Source of the DNA: Microcebus murinus
Lineage: Eukaryota > Chordata > Mammalia > Primates > Cheirogaleidae
Reading direction: 5' to 3'
DNA: 64,000 nt
NCBI RefSeq assembly: GCF_040939455.1
Contig: NC_134104.1
Span: forward strand, 146,914,501-146,978,500
Part shown: positions 26,865-38,705 of the stretch, piece after piece
How the letters are laid out: each line of letters begins with the position of its first letter
Position numbering within the stretch: position 1 is the stretch's first letter
Notes under the pieces: model-generated
Database searches by the model: none
What the model was told of the DNA's origin: nothing
Seen by the model: the letters and a program-made list of their open reading frames with translations, nothing else
Translations under genes and position numbers: made by a program

Positions 26865-27269
26865 AGACACTTGAGAAAAAAAGGAAATAAAATAAGTCCT
26901 GCTGGTGATTTTGCTTTGTTGAAAAGTCACCTGTTTTCACTGAAGTGTAGGTGGGATGGCCCGGAAGTCACAGTTGCCTTGGTCTTCCCGTTTTCACTCA
27001 TTGCTCCGTCAGAGGATCCTGATGCAGGCTGGCCGGCCCGTCCCTGGGGCCAGCTCCTTTCCTGCCAGAAGGCAGCCTTGCCTGAGGGTCTGGGCTGCAG
27101 GACAGGGAGGTGGGATCTAGGGGGTTTCTGGAAAGGAGGGAAGGGGTAAAGGAGAAGGTGCTCAGACCTGCTTCAACACTGTAGGAAGGTTACAGGCCAC
27201 CAGCCAGGTCCGCTGGTCCCCTGAGGAAATCTGTACATCTCTGAAGGCAAAATCAAATCAAAATATGCC

Positions 27270-27284
27270 GGGGGGGGGGGGGGG
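27270..27284. repeat. G15 homopolymer
   Basis: Fifteen consecutive Gs within an otherwise A-rich stretch. The length is likely polymorphic and prone to sequencing error. Confidence 0.95.
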
Positions 27285-27365
27285 AGACAGCGCTTACATT
27301 TACGTTTCTTCAGATTCAGTTCCATGTAATTTATACTTCCGAAAAGGTATTTGCAAATACAATTA

Positions 27366-28255
27366 TAGTCACACGCCACATATCGATGTTTTGGTCAATG
27401 ACAAGCCGCATGTGTGACAGTGCCCCATGAGATTGGAATGGAGTGAAGAATTCCTATGGCCTAGTGCCATTGTAGCTGTTGTAGGGTCATAGGACAATGC
27501 ATTGCTCACACATGATGCTGGTGTAAACAAACCTACTGCACTGCCAATCGTATAAAAGTATAGCACGTACAATTATGTGCAAGACATACTACTTGATAAT
27601 GGTAATAAAAGACTACGTTACTGGTTTATATGTATACTATAGTATACTTTTTTTTTATAGTTATTGTAGAGTGTACTATTTCTACTTATATTTAAAAAAA
27701 AAGTTAACTGTAAAACAGCCCCCAGCAGGAGGCAGGCCTTCCAAGGGATATTCCGGAAGGCATTGTTAGCATAGGAGATGACAGCTCCACCAGTGTTATT
27801 GCCCCTGAGGACCTTCCAGTGGGGCAAGATGTGGAAGTGGAAGACAGTGATATTGACAATCCTGACCCTGTGTTGGCCTAGGCTGATGTGTGTGTTTGTG
27901 TCTTGGTTTTTAACAAAAACGTTTAAAAGGTAAAAAAAAGATTAGAAATTTTAAAAATAGAAAAAAGCTTCTAAAAATAAGAATATAAAGAAAGAAAATA
28001 TCTTTGTACAGCTGTAGAATGTATCTGTTTTAAGCTAAGTATTATTACAAGAGTCAAGCTAAAAAAAAGTTAATCAAGTAAAAACATTATATTAAATTAA
28101 TTTATTAAAGAAAAATACTTTTTAAATAAATTTAGTATAGTCTAAGTGTACAATGTCTGTACAATCTACAGTAGGCCTTAACATTTACTCACCACTCACT
28201 CACCCAGAGCCACTTCCGGTCCCGCAAGCTCCATTCATGGTAAATGCTCTCTATG
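27366..28255 (+). mobile_element. Tigger/pogo-type DNA transposon, 3'-truncated
   Basis: The start (TAGTCACACGCCACATA) resembles the inverted terminal repeat of a Tc1/mariner Tigger family. The body contains the family-typical AGTTAACTGTAAAACAGCCC. It then has a readable transposase C-terminus (about 27770-27880) with an acidic end, VGQDVEVEDSDIDNPDP, before a stop. An AT-rich tail follows, then CTCACCACTCACTCACCCAG. The opposite inverted repeat is missing. This is a fossil with no intact transposase. Confidence 0.7.
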
Positions 28256-28782
28256 GATGTTTGGTTTGGTGTGTCTGCTGGCAGTGGATTTTTCTATCCT
28301 TCTGACTTGTGAGGCAAGAAAGAGTATGATAGATTATTATATGTAAATATCCACAATCACTGTTGAGTGTTTCAGTAAATGCCTGATGATGAGAATTTTG
28401 CAAAACTCTAGACCAGGGGTGACACCGAGAGATCTGGACATCAGCCACTCAGGCCGTAGTCACCGTCCCCAGTTGGCTCCCAAAGCTGGCATCAAATCAA
28501 GGCAGGTGATTCCATCTTTGTAGACCCAGTAGAGTCACCCTGCTTTTGGGGTACCCTAGTGAAGGATGTTCCCAGAAATTAGGAACTGTTACTAGAGGTA
28601 TTTTTTGATAGTGATTGAAACAAGAAATCAAAATGATTCCAGATTAAAAAAAAAATGCCAATATTTCTCTTTAAAAGGTACAGACTCTCTCCCTTTGAGC
28701 TCCCATGAAACCTAATTGTGTGTCTCTCTGCCACTTCCCTCATTTGCTGTCCTTTCTGTTCATTCATCTGTCTCCTATTAGA

Positions 28783-28985
28783 CCGGCACTACTAACATTT
28801 GGGTGGGGTAACGCTTTGTGTGGGGCTGTCCTGCGCATTGTAGGATGTTTGGCAGCACCCCTGGTCTCTACCCACTTGCTGCCGGTGGCAGTGCCCTCCT
28901 AGTGCGACAGTCAAAAATGTCTCCAGACATTGTCAAATGTTGGGGGGGTGGGTCGGGACTAAATCACCCCCAGGTTAGGGACCAG
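28783..28985 (+). mobile_element. MER5A-type hAT element, sense
   Basis: GGGGCTGTCCTGCGCATTGT, AGGATGTTTGGCAGCACCCC and GTCTCCAGACATTGTCAAAT are hallmarks of MER5A. A second, antisense copy lies at 47135-47310. Confidence 0.85.
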
Positions 28986-29925
28986 TTGCATGAGTTCCTG
29001 TAGCCCCAGCCCTCAGCCCAGAGCCTGGCACAGAGGATTCGCCCAGAGCGAATCTTTAGCTGACGTGTGACTCCATCAGAGGAGTGAAGCCCTTTTTCAA
29101 AAGAAGAAACATTTCACTTCTGAAGTGCAGGGTCTCTGATCTTCAAATGTGTTTATAACACAGTTCTTTTTTTAATGCTGATGGTGCTAAGACGGCCCTA
29201 ATCCAGGACACACAGAATAAAAAGTTAAAGATAGGGTACGCCAGGAAAGCAATGTATTTATCACAAAGTATGGTAGCAAGAAAACAATGCATGACTATCT
29301 GGATTTAAATGACACAATGATCCATTCTCATGGCACGTTTAAAGCAAAGACAGTTTGCTGCTTTTTTTTTCCCCCCCGCCTCCAAGAAGCATGTTGAAAA
29401 AATGCAGTGGCCTTGTCTGAGTTTTCATCTTGCAAGATCCTTTTGTTGTATATTATGTTTCTTTTCTTGGGTTCATGAACGCTTTCAATTCAAAACACAT
29501 CCACTTACCCACTGATTCAAGATGTCAGACGCCCCATTGCCCCAGTGGGGATGAGCAGCTGAAAGGCCAGTTTGGGGGTGGCAGCTCCCCTGTCCTGCAT
29601 CACCCCACACCTCTCCTGTCCCCAAGGAGTTAACTGCCTCCTTCTCTTGGCTTCCCTCCCCCACATTCAGGTTTTCACATTTCACCCCAGAAGAAACTCC
29701 ATCTCTGTTCCTTTGAGTTCTATGGGCTTTTGAGTCACAGAAGGAAGGACTCTTTTCTTCTTCTCTTTGATTCAGCAGATCCACAGAGCCGTGGCGCGTT
29801 GCAGAGCCTGGCGTCTGCTGCCACACTAACATTAGCTGAGCGGTAGGAAAGGACCAGGGCTGGCTCCTAAACTGGCCTCCGGGCGCAGCTGATCTAATCG
29901 AATCTCGGCTTTTGTCGTCCGAGTT

Positions 29926-30114
29926 ATGAAGAGCAGAGCGGTGCTCCTTCGCTCCTTCATTCCTCGGCTGCTGCTCTCCTTTGTGCTAGGGGACCCCGGG
30001 ACCATCAGAAATAGAAACGGCGGCGACACTGTTCTCGCCTTTCTGAACACTGGTTACCGCAGACCAGGACTGGAAGATAAAAGAGAACATTTGGTAGAGA
30101 ATGTTCACCTTTAG
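29926..30114 (+). other. Short unassigned ORF in a CpG-rich intronic patch
   Basis: A 61-codon ATG-to-TAG... frame (the stop follows VENVHL) begins with a basic then hydrophobic stretch, MKSRAVLLRSFIPRLLLSFV, like a weak signal peptide or membrane segment. I recognise no family. It lies within a CpG-enriched patch (about 29790-30070) inside a MYRIP intron. It is most likely a chance ORF in a conserved or regulatory patch. It is listed so the reader can test it. Confidence 0.15.
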
Positions 30115-31689
30115 ATATACTTTGCGAAGGTTTCAGAGCTACGGAAGATAAAATGAGGAAATGTTACTTTCACATGTCCAATCTCCTGTTTTCATAAACT
30201 GCCTTATGACCCCACTTCATTAGGGGAGGGCACGGTATTTTAGAATTCCCTTAGTCTCTCAGCTCTGAGGCTTCTTACCTGCTGCCTGGTGTTAGCACTG
30301 TGAAATCAGCTCTTGTCTCCCCTTATGGCAGGAGCGACCTTGGGCTACCACCAGTGTCCACAGAGCACACAGTGGGGCTCAGTTCCTTGGGCAGAAGCTG
30401 CTACCACCGCTCAGCAGTGTAACCAGGGCCCAAATCCTACTGCGACCAGAACCTGGTGCCCACACTGGGAGAGAGAAGGGAATGAAACACTCTTCTTTCT
30501 ACTCCTGCCTTTAATCTCCTGCTGGTGACTCCCTTGGCCAAACCCATCCGAGCCAGCCGGGGAGCCCTGATGAATGAGGTTCACATAGGGCAGCCACCCG
30601 GGGAGCAGAGCAGGACAGAGAAGGGTAGAAAATGGACCTGGGGGATCAACAGAGAACAACTGGCATGACCATTCTCAGACCCATGGTGTGAACAGTAGGA
30701 AGCGGGCCACCTTCAGGATTTGTACAAGGTTGTAAGGGGAGAGTGGAGTCATCTCCCTCTCTCTCTCACCGCTGTCTGAGAACCTGCCTCATTCTCATCT
30801 TTGCTAAATGACAGAGGCAACTTCAGGTCACCCACAGTGCCCACCCACAGAGGCAGTGGAGGGCAGTCCCACCTTCCCTTTTAGCTCTGCCCCGTATCGC
30901 ATGGGTAGCGACGCCAGTGGCAGCAGACACGGTGGAACTGCCCCCTGGGGAGCCCAGCCCTGCCACCAAATCCAGGACCAAGCAGAGGATATTGTTCCTT
31001 CTTGAGGCTCTCCTACGACCTCCACTGCACCGAGAGGACGTGACACAAGAACCTGTGGAGGTGGTCACAGTTACTCAGGTGGCTCTGCCCTCAGACAACA
31101 AGAAAAGGAATGCTCTCAGTTATGATCTTCTCTTAGTCCCCTAAAGTGTGTTTCATGGAAGCTACTAAGTCCAACAAGATACCTACCTAATAAGTCAAAT
31201 AAGTTTGGGAAATTTGCATATGCTTCTAGAAAAGTGAGATACATACTGGCATATTAAAGACTCTGAGAGTCTTACAGTAAAGAAATCTCTTTCCTAGAGG
31301 GTTTGACTACAAAGTCTTGTCTTAAGGGAACACCAATTCTCATCCCTTGAACCACCACTCTGAGAAAGGCTTGTCAGTGGGGTCAGGGACATCAGGGGCT
31401 AGAGTGTAAAGAGGACATAGATAACTCAGACATGGTAACCACAGTTCTCGCCAAAAGTGGCCCCTAGCAAGCAATTCCGGATGAACGTTTTTCAGATGTG
31501 TTATTTTTTTTACAAAGCATTTTCATCATATGGCTTGTTCACTTTTGTTATGTCAAGCCAGCCACTCAGCAAGTATTACATCCATCTATAACCACAATAA
31601 CTCTAGCACCTTATGTTAGAATTTGAAAGGTAAAATGTCATAACATTTTGAGATTAGGGCAAGTAGGGCAAGGAGAATAAAGACATAGG

Positions 31690-31905
31690 GTCAGACATCA
31701 GCCTCCTGAGCTCAGTTCCAGGCTCCTGCACTTCCCAGCTGTGAGACCTCAGAAAACCCCTGAACCTTCCTAGGACATAAAATGTTCTTCTAAAAATGTT
31801 TAAGATAGTGATTTTAATAGTATAATACTAACATGCACAAGGATTGCCATGGGCGTAAATGAGTTGCATAAAACCCTTGGCTCAGCCCCTGGCTCAGTAG
31901 ATACA
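31690..31905 (+). repeat. MIR SINE, sense
   Basis: CACTTCCCAGCTGTGAGACC and GTAAATGAGTTGCATAAAAC followed by CAGCCCCTGGCTCAGTAGAT match the sense MIR order. Confidence 0.75.
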
Positions 31906-31912
31906 TGCCATG

Positions 31913-31963
31913 TCGTCGTCATCATCATCATAATCATCATCATCATCATCATCCTCCTCCTCC
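31913..31963. repeat. (CAT/CGT/CCT)n trinucleotide repeat
   Basis: TCGTCGTC is followed by ATCATC units and then CCTCCTCC, as an interrupted triplet tract. It directly abuts the MIR 3' end, a common birthplace for microsatellites. On the minus strand it gives a meaningless acidic ORF. Confidence 0.95.
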
Positions 31964-32451
31964 AGTCCTTTGGGCACCATCACTTTGGCTGTAAATTCCC
32001 ATTCAGCTGGTGTCAGTGCCAAACCACTGAATCTGTCCTTCCTTCTGGTGCTTTTAGGGAACACAAAGTAAATGACGAACATCCTGGCCTGGCTGAGGGC
32101 TTGGAGCTTTTTTCATATTGCTTTGTCTTGGCAAAAAAAAAACAAGGAACATTAGTGGATGGCCACATTGAAGATGTAAATGGCAATTAGGCTGGTACAA
32201 TCCTAGGGTGGGATGACATTGAGTTTTATGTGTTTCTGGTAAACTCAAAGTTCTAAGGCCAAAGTTATGTCAAGTTACTTACATTTAACTATTGCCACAC
32301 TTACTTCATTTAAATAATCCAAATGTCGTTTCATTGTGCAAAACTGCAAGTTTATATTTTAAATTACCTTATTAAAATAAAATTACTTTTTTGGTATAAA
32401 TAGGGAAAAGCGTAAGCCAAAATATAAACTTCAAACTGCCGTTGCTTTCTC

Positions 32452-32506
32452 CTCTCTCCCTCTCTCCCTTTCTCTCTCTTTCTCTCTCTCTCCTCTCCTT
32501 AATTTT
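32452..32506. repeat. Polypyrimidine (CT-rich) tract
   Basis: About 55 bp of almost pure C/T with CTCTCTC units. Confidence 0.9.
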
Positions 32507-34019
32507 TCTTACCTTCTGAAGGGAAGTTTTCCAACTTTAGAAATTTTGAGATACATTTTTTGAGTAATGTCTCCACTCAGATACCTTTGAAATATTTATT
32601 CATCCTCTTAATTACGACAAAGAACCAATTCTTGTTTTGAAAACAAAGACTAGGTGGCTATAATTAAATCGTGAAGATCTTTGAGAAACAGAACCTCTCT
32701 AATACTCAGTATATGATAAAATATATATATATAAAAAAAAAAACCAAAGGCAAACAGAAGCACAGAGGTTCCCAGCAGACATTCAGTTATCGCCCCCTGT
32801 GTGACTGCTGAGTCTGTGATGTCTTACTGTGACAGCTGTGATGGAAGCTCCCACAGCCCGGCGAATTGTGCCTGGTGATCAAGCACAGTCACGTGTTCTT
32901 TCCTCGAGCCGGTACCTGCCTTGCCCCACGTTGAAATGTTTTGCAAAATGGCCAGTTTTAACGCAGACGGGTGAGTCACACCGAGCGAACGACAGAGCAG
33001 GAGCATCTCAGGGCTCTTTCCCCTCACCAAGGCTCAGTGCAAAACCTGCGCGTGATTCCATGTGTCTGAGCTTCTAGGCTCCATCTCAGCTCCATTATGT
33101 TTTTAACTCAAGTTGAAACTGTTACGTGCATTTCATTCAAATCAACTCTAAATTGCTATGATTACAGGTTTAGGACTTTATATACGTCGATCAGACCTCA
33201 AGAACCTCTCTTTAAGTAATCCCCTTCCTTAGATGCATCTCGTTCCTTGGGTTGTCAGTTGTTTCATCACATTACTGATTTGTCAGTTGTTTCATCACAT
33301 CACAAGGGAGCATTTGTCTTGTTCACCGTGGCCCACATCCCTTGGCCTGGAATTACTCCAGTGATTTTACTTTCTGTTTGCTCACTTTTATGGGAATCCT
33401 CTTACAAACTCATAAGTCGAAATATTTCTTTTCTTTATCTCAGATTACTTCTTGTATCTGATTTGCTCTCCAGTTTTCAGTAGCTCTGAACCTGAACAGA
33501 TTTCAGGTTCATTTTAATCCCTTACCCTGTTTCAGGCAAAACAGAAGATAATCAGAGAGAATTTACTCAAAATGTGTAATTATTTTAAATTAATTTTGCC
33601 TCCTTCATGTTTTTCTGAATTTTGTTCTTAATCACCAAATACTAGCCAAAAGTTTTATTGACAAAACTCGATTATGAGTTTTCCTCTTTGTTTGTGATAT
33701 TAATTTTTATAGTCACTGGACCAATTTACAGTTTACATAGCTGATGTCATGTATTTTGTCCTGTTTTGTCAAAGGCAACTAATACATTTTCCTTCCAGGA
33801 AAGTTGGGAGGGAAGGTATGGTTGACAGTGGGGGAATGGCAAGACTCCACGCTACCACTTCAGTGTGAAGAATGTCGCTAAATGTTATCCAAATCAGTTT
33901 TCCCCAGTGTCCAGCCCAGTTCTTTCTCACTCCCCTGAATTACCAGGGTCCCCTGAAAGGTCCCCAACCAGTGCTAGGGCTGCAGCCCTGAGCTCATAGG
34001 CAGTGCTCTTTCCCCACAG

Positions 34020-34181
34020 GTGTACCTGGCAGCAGGCACCGTGTACGGCCTGGAGAGCCAGCTGACTGAGTTGGAAGATGCTGCCCGCTGCATCCACAGT
34101 GGCACCGATGAGACCCAACTGGCAGATCTGGAGGACCAGGTGGCCACGGCTGCAGCCCAGGTCCACCATGCTGAGCTCCAG
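34020..34181 (+). CDS. MYRIP: MYRIP coding exon 2 of 6 in window
   Basis: This exon encodes 54 residues (VYLAAGTVYGLESQLTELED ... VHHAELQ), phase 0 at both ends. The acceptor is TTTCCCCACAG before GTG and the donor is CAG|GTGAGA. It is the most conserved part of the MYRIP/melanophilin C-terminal region (Pfam Rab_eff_C type). Hydrophobic and acidic residues in LESQLTELEDAARCI and LADLEDQVATAAAQ form coiled-coil heptads, continuing from the previous exon into ISDIESRIS of the next. The C-terminal part of Slac2-c is known to bind actin. The open frame read on the opposite strand here is an antisense shadow. Confidence 0.96.
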
Positions 34182-34519
34182 GTGAGAACTCTCCTCTCTG
34201 CTCAGATGGGAGTCCCCAGGGGGAAAGAGGGAGCCATGGTATCTGTCAGTTGCCATCAACTCCACCACACTTGCATGGATATGGTGCTTCCAGGTGGAAT
34301 CCCCCAAATACTCATTTTTTTAAAGTACAGCCCTCTTCTCTCCCAAATTATAGCCTTGATAATATAATGAACTTCCCTGTAAAACCTTATGCCACTTTCC
34401 TCTTTGACAAATGTCCTGAACCATATGTAGGTCTCCTTGCTATACAGGTTCCCATTCCACCCCAAGACCACCCTTATCTGACCCTTATCACGTTGTTAAT
34501 TACTTATTTAATGCCAGTT

Positions 34520-34645
34520 TCCTTGTTATAGACTAAAAGCTCCATGAGGACAGGATTAGCAGGTAACTTACCGCAGTAACCCTGTGCCTAGCACAGTACT
34601 TAACACAGATTTGGCACTTGATAAAAATGGGATGAATAAATGAAT
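34520..34645 (+). repeat. L2 LINE 3' end, sense
   Basis: AGCTCCATGAGGACAGGATT and CTGTGCCTAGCACAGTACTT, then GGATGAATAAATGAATGA, match the L2 3' terminus. Confidence 0.8.
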
Positions 34646-35589
34646 GAGATTGGAAGTGTAGATTTCTCAGGCCAATATTTTGCATGAAGAGCAAGCCGGA
34701 TTTAGATATGGCTATTTCAGAACTGATTGTTGTAATCTCCATAACTTTGTGAAGAAGCCTGTTTGCAGTTTTTATGGATGTTCCCTTGGCCTTAGACTCT
34801 GTCAATCAAAATCCACCATGGACTAAGCCACCGACTCCCCAACTGGAGTCTGTAGGCATATACCTAGTCTCGGGGACCCATGACAATTTTTTTTCCTTAA
34901 AAGGGCCCAGGTATTACTTGAGTTTGAGAAACACTGGTCTCTGCAGCATAAATTCAGTATAGACCTCTGATCCACTGATGTTTCTATAGATTCTGCATCT
35001 TAAAACTGCACCCTTGGGGAATTGTGGTCAATAGAAACCACCTCTGGATAGAGAAGATGACACTCTCAGGTGGCATTTATTTTTAAAAGGAAATACTTTG
35101 AATTTAAAGAAAATCACAACTCTTAACATCACGAACCACTCTTGAGAATGAGAGGGTACAGTTCTCCGCTCCGTGGATGGGTTAGTGCTGTGGACTAGAA
35201 ATGGTCTCAGCAGACAGATGGCCCTGTTGACTACTATTCATCATCGGTAAGAATGACTGAAGAGCAACTCTCCTCAAAAAGATCATTTTCCATAAATTTC
35301 TCCAAGACTAGATCAATTTATTGTCAAAGTTATATACAGCAGAATCAAATTATTTGTTTTCTGGCACGTTGTGCAGCAAATACTTCTTGGATGATGTAGC
35401 AGGAAGTAATATTTATGGAGGTTTGGAGGGTTTTGTTGGGTAATTAGTTATTCCCGCTTCCAAATTTTTCTACACTTAACTTCTTAGAGCCATGTTTTAT
35501 GGCAGAAAATCCTAGTGTCTGTCCCAAATGTCCATTTTGCATGCTTTTAAATGTGCCTGTTTTATTATTTATTTTTAAATATAACGATA

Positions 35590-35830
35590 ATGTTATCAAT
35601 AATAAATACCTAGTGTTCAGAGAGCCTTACTGTGTGCCAGGAGTTGTGCTTTCCCTCATTATTGTGTTTAATCTTTACAGCAAGCCCATGAAGTGGCTAA
35701 TTATTCTCCTTTTATATCTGAGGATACAGAGGCTCCAAAAGGTTAAACCACTTGCCCAAAGCTACTTTCAATAGCTAGAAAATAATAAAATCTAGCTTTT
35801 GACCCAAGTCTTTCTGACCTCACAGCCCAC
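35590..35830 (-). repeat. MIR SINE, antisense
   Basis: TACTGTGTGCCAGGAGTTGT, AATCTTTACAGCAAGCCCAT and TTAAACCACTTGCCCAAAGC are antisense MIR landmarks. Confidence 0.75.
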
Positions 35831-37369
35831 GTTCTCAGCCAGACTGTGCTGTGTGGTTTCCTGAGAAAGGTGTTGGTCCGGCACTCACCTGGAAGTCCTT
35901 AATTTGCATGGGACACTGTGGACCCTGCTGTCAGCTCTGCAGATGTCTCAGCAGGGCCTCCAGGCACGTGGAGACTCTCCCTGCACAGGGAGCTGCTGCC
36001 AGAGAACAAAACTTCCAACTCCCTGTTGTCTGTTCTCATCCAAAGTCTAGTCTCTCGTCACAGAGGGATTCATATATGATGATAGGAGGGTCATCCTACA
36101 GGAAGGAGGAGGATAGATGTGCTAAATTGTGCTCCTGGATTGGGACAGATTCTAAGGATGTTGTCAACATAGAGTTTACCTTTGGGACAGACTGTCATTG
36201 TCCAGTGCTGAAGGAGGCTGCAGAGTGACCTGTGGGGAGTGTGCTAAGAGTGCTGTCATGCAAGGTGGTTTCTAGGAGCATTGCTAGAGACAGTCTCTCT
36301 CAACTCTTAGTGTCAGGAAAAGCTGCTCTTCTGAGTACTTGGTCTTTATCTTGTGGACACAGAGTCCTACACTGGGCTCTTGGCTTTGGCTCCCGGGAAA
36401 CTCAGAGCTGAATCGGTCATCGCCTTCTGGCAAGTCCATGGCTCATTAGGCATGCAGTCTTAGGAATGAAGTTATAGAGAGAGATAACAAAATATAGGCA
36501 AAATCAGCCCTCAGTGGCCTCCTTTCCTCTTTCTTTGTCCTTTGTCTTATGGACTAAAGCTTCTTAATTCTAGAACCTAACAGTCAGCACGTCAGGTCAG
36601 CAGCTTGCTTTCGCCTTGACCGTCTCTCCTAGAGCCCTCTGAGCAAGGCTCTCCGACAAAACCGCTCCCAGGGAAGAATGTGGGCATCTAATCCACACCA
36701 GTCACAAGTGACTGGTAAAAGCTTAGCCTGCAACTTTTCTCAGAGGCTTGTGCAGTTTATTGGTCTATAAACCAAAGGAATGCAACTCTCAAGGTGAAAC
36801 CTGAGCAGTAGGACCAGGAAGGCATCTGGGGGCCAGGAAGGGGCAGGGCTCATGATGGCTCCTTCTGGGGCTGGTTACTGAGCAGCTCTTGCACCCTGCC
36901 ACCAGCTGCCACAGACGTGGTCTTCACCTACCCCCACTCCTTCTCCGATCGAGGCTGCCACCTCTCAGGGGTAGGGGAGGCGTCCCTAAATTTTCTGACC
37001 CTTGAGCTCTTGTCCCTGCTCTTCCTCTAGCACCTATCCCAGTAGGCTTTGTCCAAGGAAGCCCTCAGTAAATGACGGCAAAATAAGAATTTGTCCTGAG
37101 CAGCACAAAATTGTGGAAGGTGAAAGGAGGTGACGGAGACTTCAGGGGTCAGGCACACACATGCTGGCTGCTGGGCCTGGCTTCTGGGTACTATGTGATA
37201 GTGGCACCCAGGACGTGCCATCTCTGCAGATCCCTGCCCCTCCCCCCGCATCTGCAGGCCTTTTCCTGCCTCTTCCAGTGTCCCCCATGCCAGGCCTTGG
37301 CAAGTCCTCTGACAATATGGCAACGTGGAAGAGCATGGCCATTGACATTAATTCCATGCCCTGCCCCAG

Positions 37370-37545
37370 ACCAGCTGTGAGAGGCTGGGTTTATCACTTA
37401 TCCCTTTGACCCACAGTTTTGTCATCTGTGAAACCAAGAGAAGGCACTTACTTCATGGAATTATTTTGAGGCTTGGATGAGTTCTTAGATTTAACATACT
37501 TAGATTAGCATGGTTCCAGCCGCATAGAAATGCCCTTCTCCTAAG
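37370..37545 (+). repeat. MIR SINE, sense
   Basis: GTTTTGTCATCTGTGAAACC and GAATTATTTTGAGGCTTGGA match the 3' half of MIR. An L2-like 3' end with CTCCTAAGGGCAGGGACAGT follows at about 37540-37620. Confidence 0.7.
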
Positions 37546-37684
37546 GGCAGGGACAGTATCTTCTACATGTCTGGGGACAGGGACGGTCCAGGGTCCTCTC
37601 CAGGAACTAAGTGGGCTCTTGCTCTCTGTTTCTGCCTTCGCACTCTGCGAGAAGGAAATCTGAGTTATCTCTCTGACCCTCCCG

Positions 37685-37785
37685 TGTTATAAATGAGGAA
37701 ACTGATGCCCAGAGAGGGGAGGGAGTTTCTCAAAGCCACTTGGCCTCTTAATGGGCTCAAACCAGGGGCTGCTGGGGCTCCCTCC
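37685..37785 (-). repeat. MIR SINE fragment, antisense
   Basis: TATAAATGAGGAAACTGATG and CCCAGAGAGGGGAGGGAGTT resemble the central part of antisense MIR. Confidence 0.6.
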
Positions 37786-37854
37786 TAAAACCTGGTGCTA
37801 TGGTTTTGGATTCATGAAGTTATGGAAGAAGGAAGCAGGGCCTATAAATCACAC

Positions 37855-38500
37855 CTGCTCTTCTAAGCTCAGTTTACGTGTTGGCTTCTAAGGAAGCCTT
37901 CCCTGACCATCCTACCCCCGCCCCAATGCTAAGTCCAGTGGCACTGGGCCGGGGTCCCCATAGTGTCCCCAGGCTTCCATTTATCCCTAGGCACACTCTG
38001 ACAGGGTTGTTGACATGCTTATAGCTACCAAATTAGAAATGTAAATTTATAGGCCGGGCGCGGTGGCTCACGCGTGTAATCCTAGCACTCTGGGAGGCCG
38101 AGGCGGGCAGCTTGCTCGAGGTCAGGAGTTCGAAACCAGCCTGAGCAAGAGCGAGACCCCGTCTCTACTATAAATAGAAAGAAATTAATTGGCCAACTAA
38201 TATATATAGAAAAAATTAAAAAAAAAAAAAATTAGCCGGGCATGGTGGCGCATGCCTGTAGTCCTAGCTACATGAGAGGCTGAGGCAGGAGGATTGCTTG
38301 AGCCCAGGAGTTTGAGGTTGCTGTGAGCTAGGCTGATGCCACGGCACTCACTCTAGCCTGGGCAACAAAGTGAGACTCTGTCTCAAAAAAAAAAAGAAAA
38401 AAGAAATGTAAATTTATAAAAAAGGGCTTGTATTTTATCTTCCCACGATACACTCTAAACAGGTGCTTGGTAGAAGTTGAACGAATGAACGAACATACAT
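37855..38500 (+). repeat. L2 LINE 3' end, sense, split by an Alu
   Basis: The left part has AAGGAAGCCTTCCCTGACCA and the right part (38419-38500) ends in the L2-like GGTGCTTGGTAGAAGTTGAA then CGAATGAACGAA. The Alu at 38052-38401 sits between them. Confidence 0.7.
38052..38401 (+). mobile_element. Lemur-type Alu, sense, full length
   Basis: It runs from GGCCGGGCGCGGTGGCTCAC to an A-rich tail. The linker contains TTAATTGGCCAACTAATATA plus an A-rich expansion at about 38217-38231. It is flanked by a perfect 17-bp duplication AGAAATGTAAATTTATA (38035-38051 and 38402-38418). It ends about 200 bp before a MYRIP exon. Confidence 0.97.
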
Positions 38501-38600
38501 CAAAGCAGATTTGTTCTTTATAAACTCAGTAATACTTTTAACAAAGATTCTCCCCATCTGTATTTTCTCTCTGCCCATCCTGTCTTTCTGTTGCATTAAG

Positions 38601-38705
38601 ATTTCTGATATCGAGAGCCGGATTTCAGCCCTGACCATCGCAGGATTAAACATAGCACCGTGTGGGCGCCTCACAAAAAAACGGGCTGAGAAGCAAAGGA
38701 ACCAG
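38601..38705 (+). CDS. MYRIP: MYRIP coding exon 3 of 6 in window
   Basis: This exon encodes 35 residues, ISDIESRISALTIAGLNIAP then CGRLTKKRAEKQRNQ, phase 0 at both ends. The acceptor is preceded by a good pyrimidine tract and reads TTAAG. The donor is CAG|GTGTGT, which is weak. The first half finishes the coiled coil shared with melanophilin and the second half is a basic stretch. Compared with the human protein as I remember it (CVRFTRRRDQKQRTQ), the basic half is changed at several positions while the first 21 residues are identical. The next exon is only 112 bp away. Confidence 0.93.

Larger units (their letters stand above)
34182..38600 (+). other. MYRIP: MYRIP intron, 4,419 bp
   Basis: It is bounded by GTGAGA at 34182 and ...GCATTAAG at 38600. 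It holds L2 and MIR remnants and one full-length lemur-type Alu ending about 200 bp before the acceptor. Stretches at 34650-35580 and 35840-37360 show no exon or clear repeat. Confidence 0.93.

Noticed and set aside
31894..32082. Asp-rich ORF on the minus strand
   Set aside because: It is produced by the (CAT)n triplet repeat, not a gene.
33927..34307. 126-codon minus-strand ORF over MYRIP exon 2
   Set aside because: It is the antisense shadow of the conserved coding exon on the + strand.
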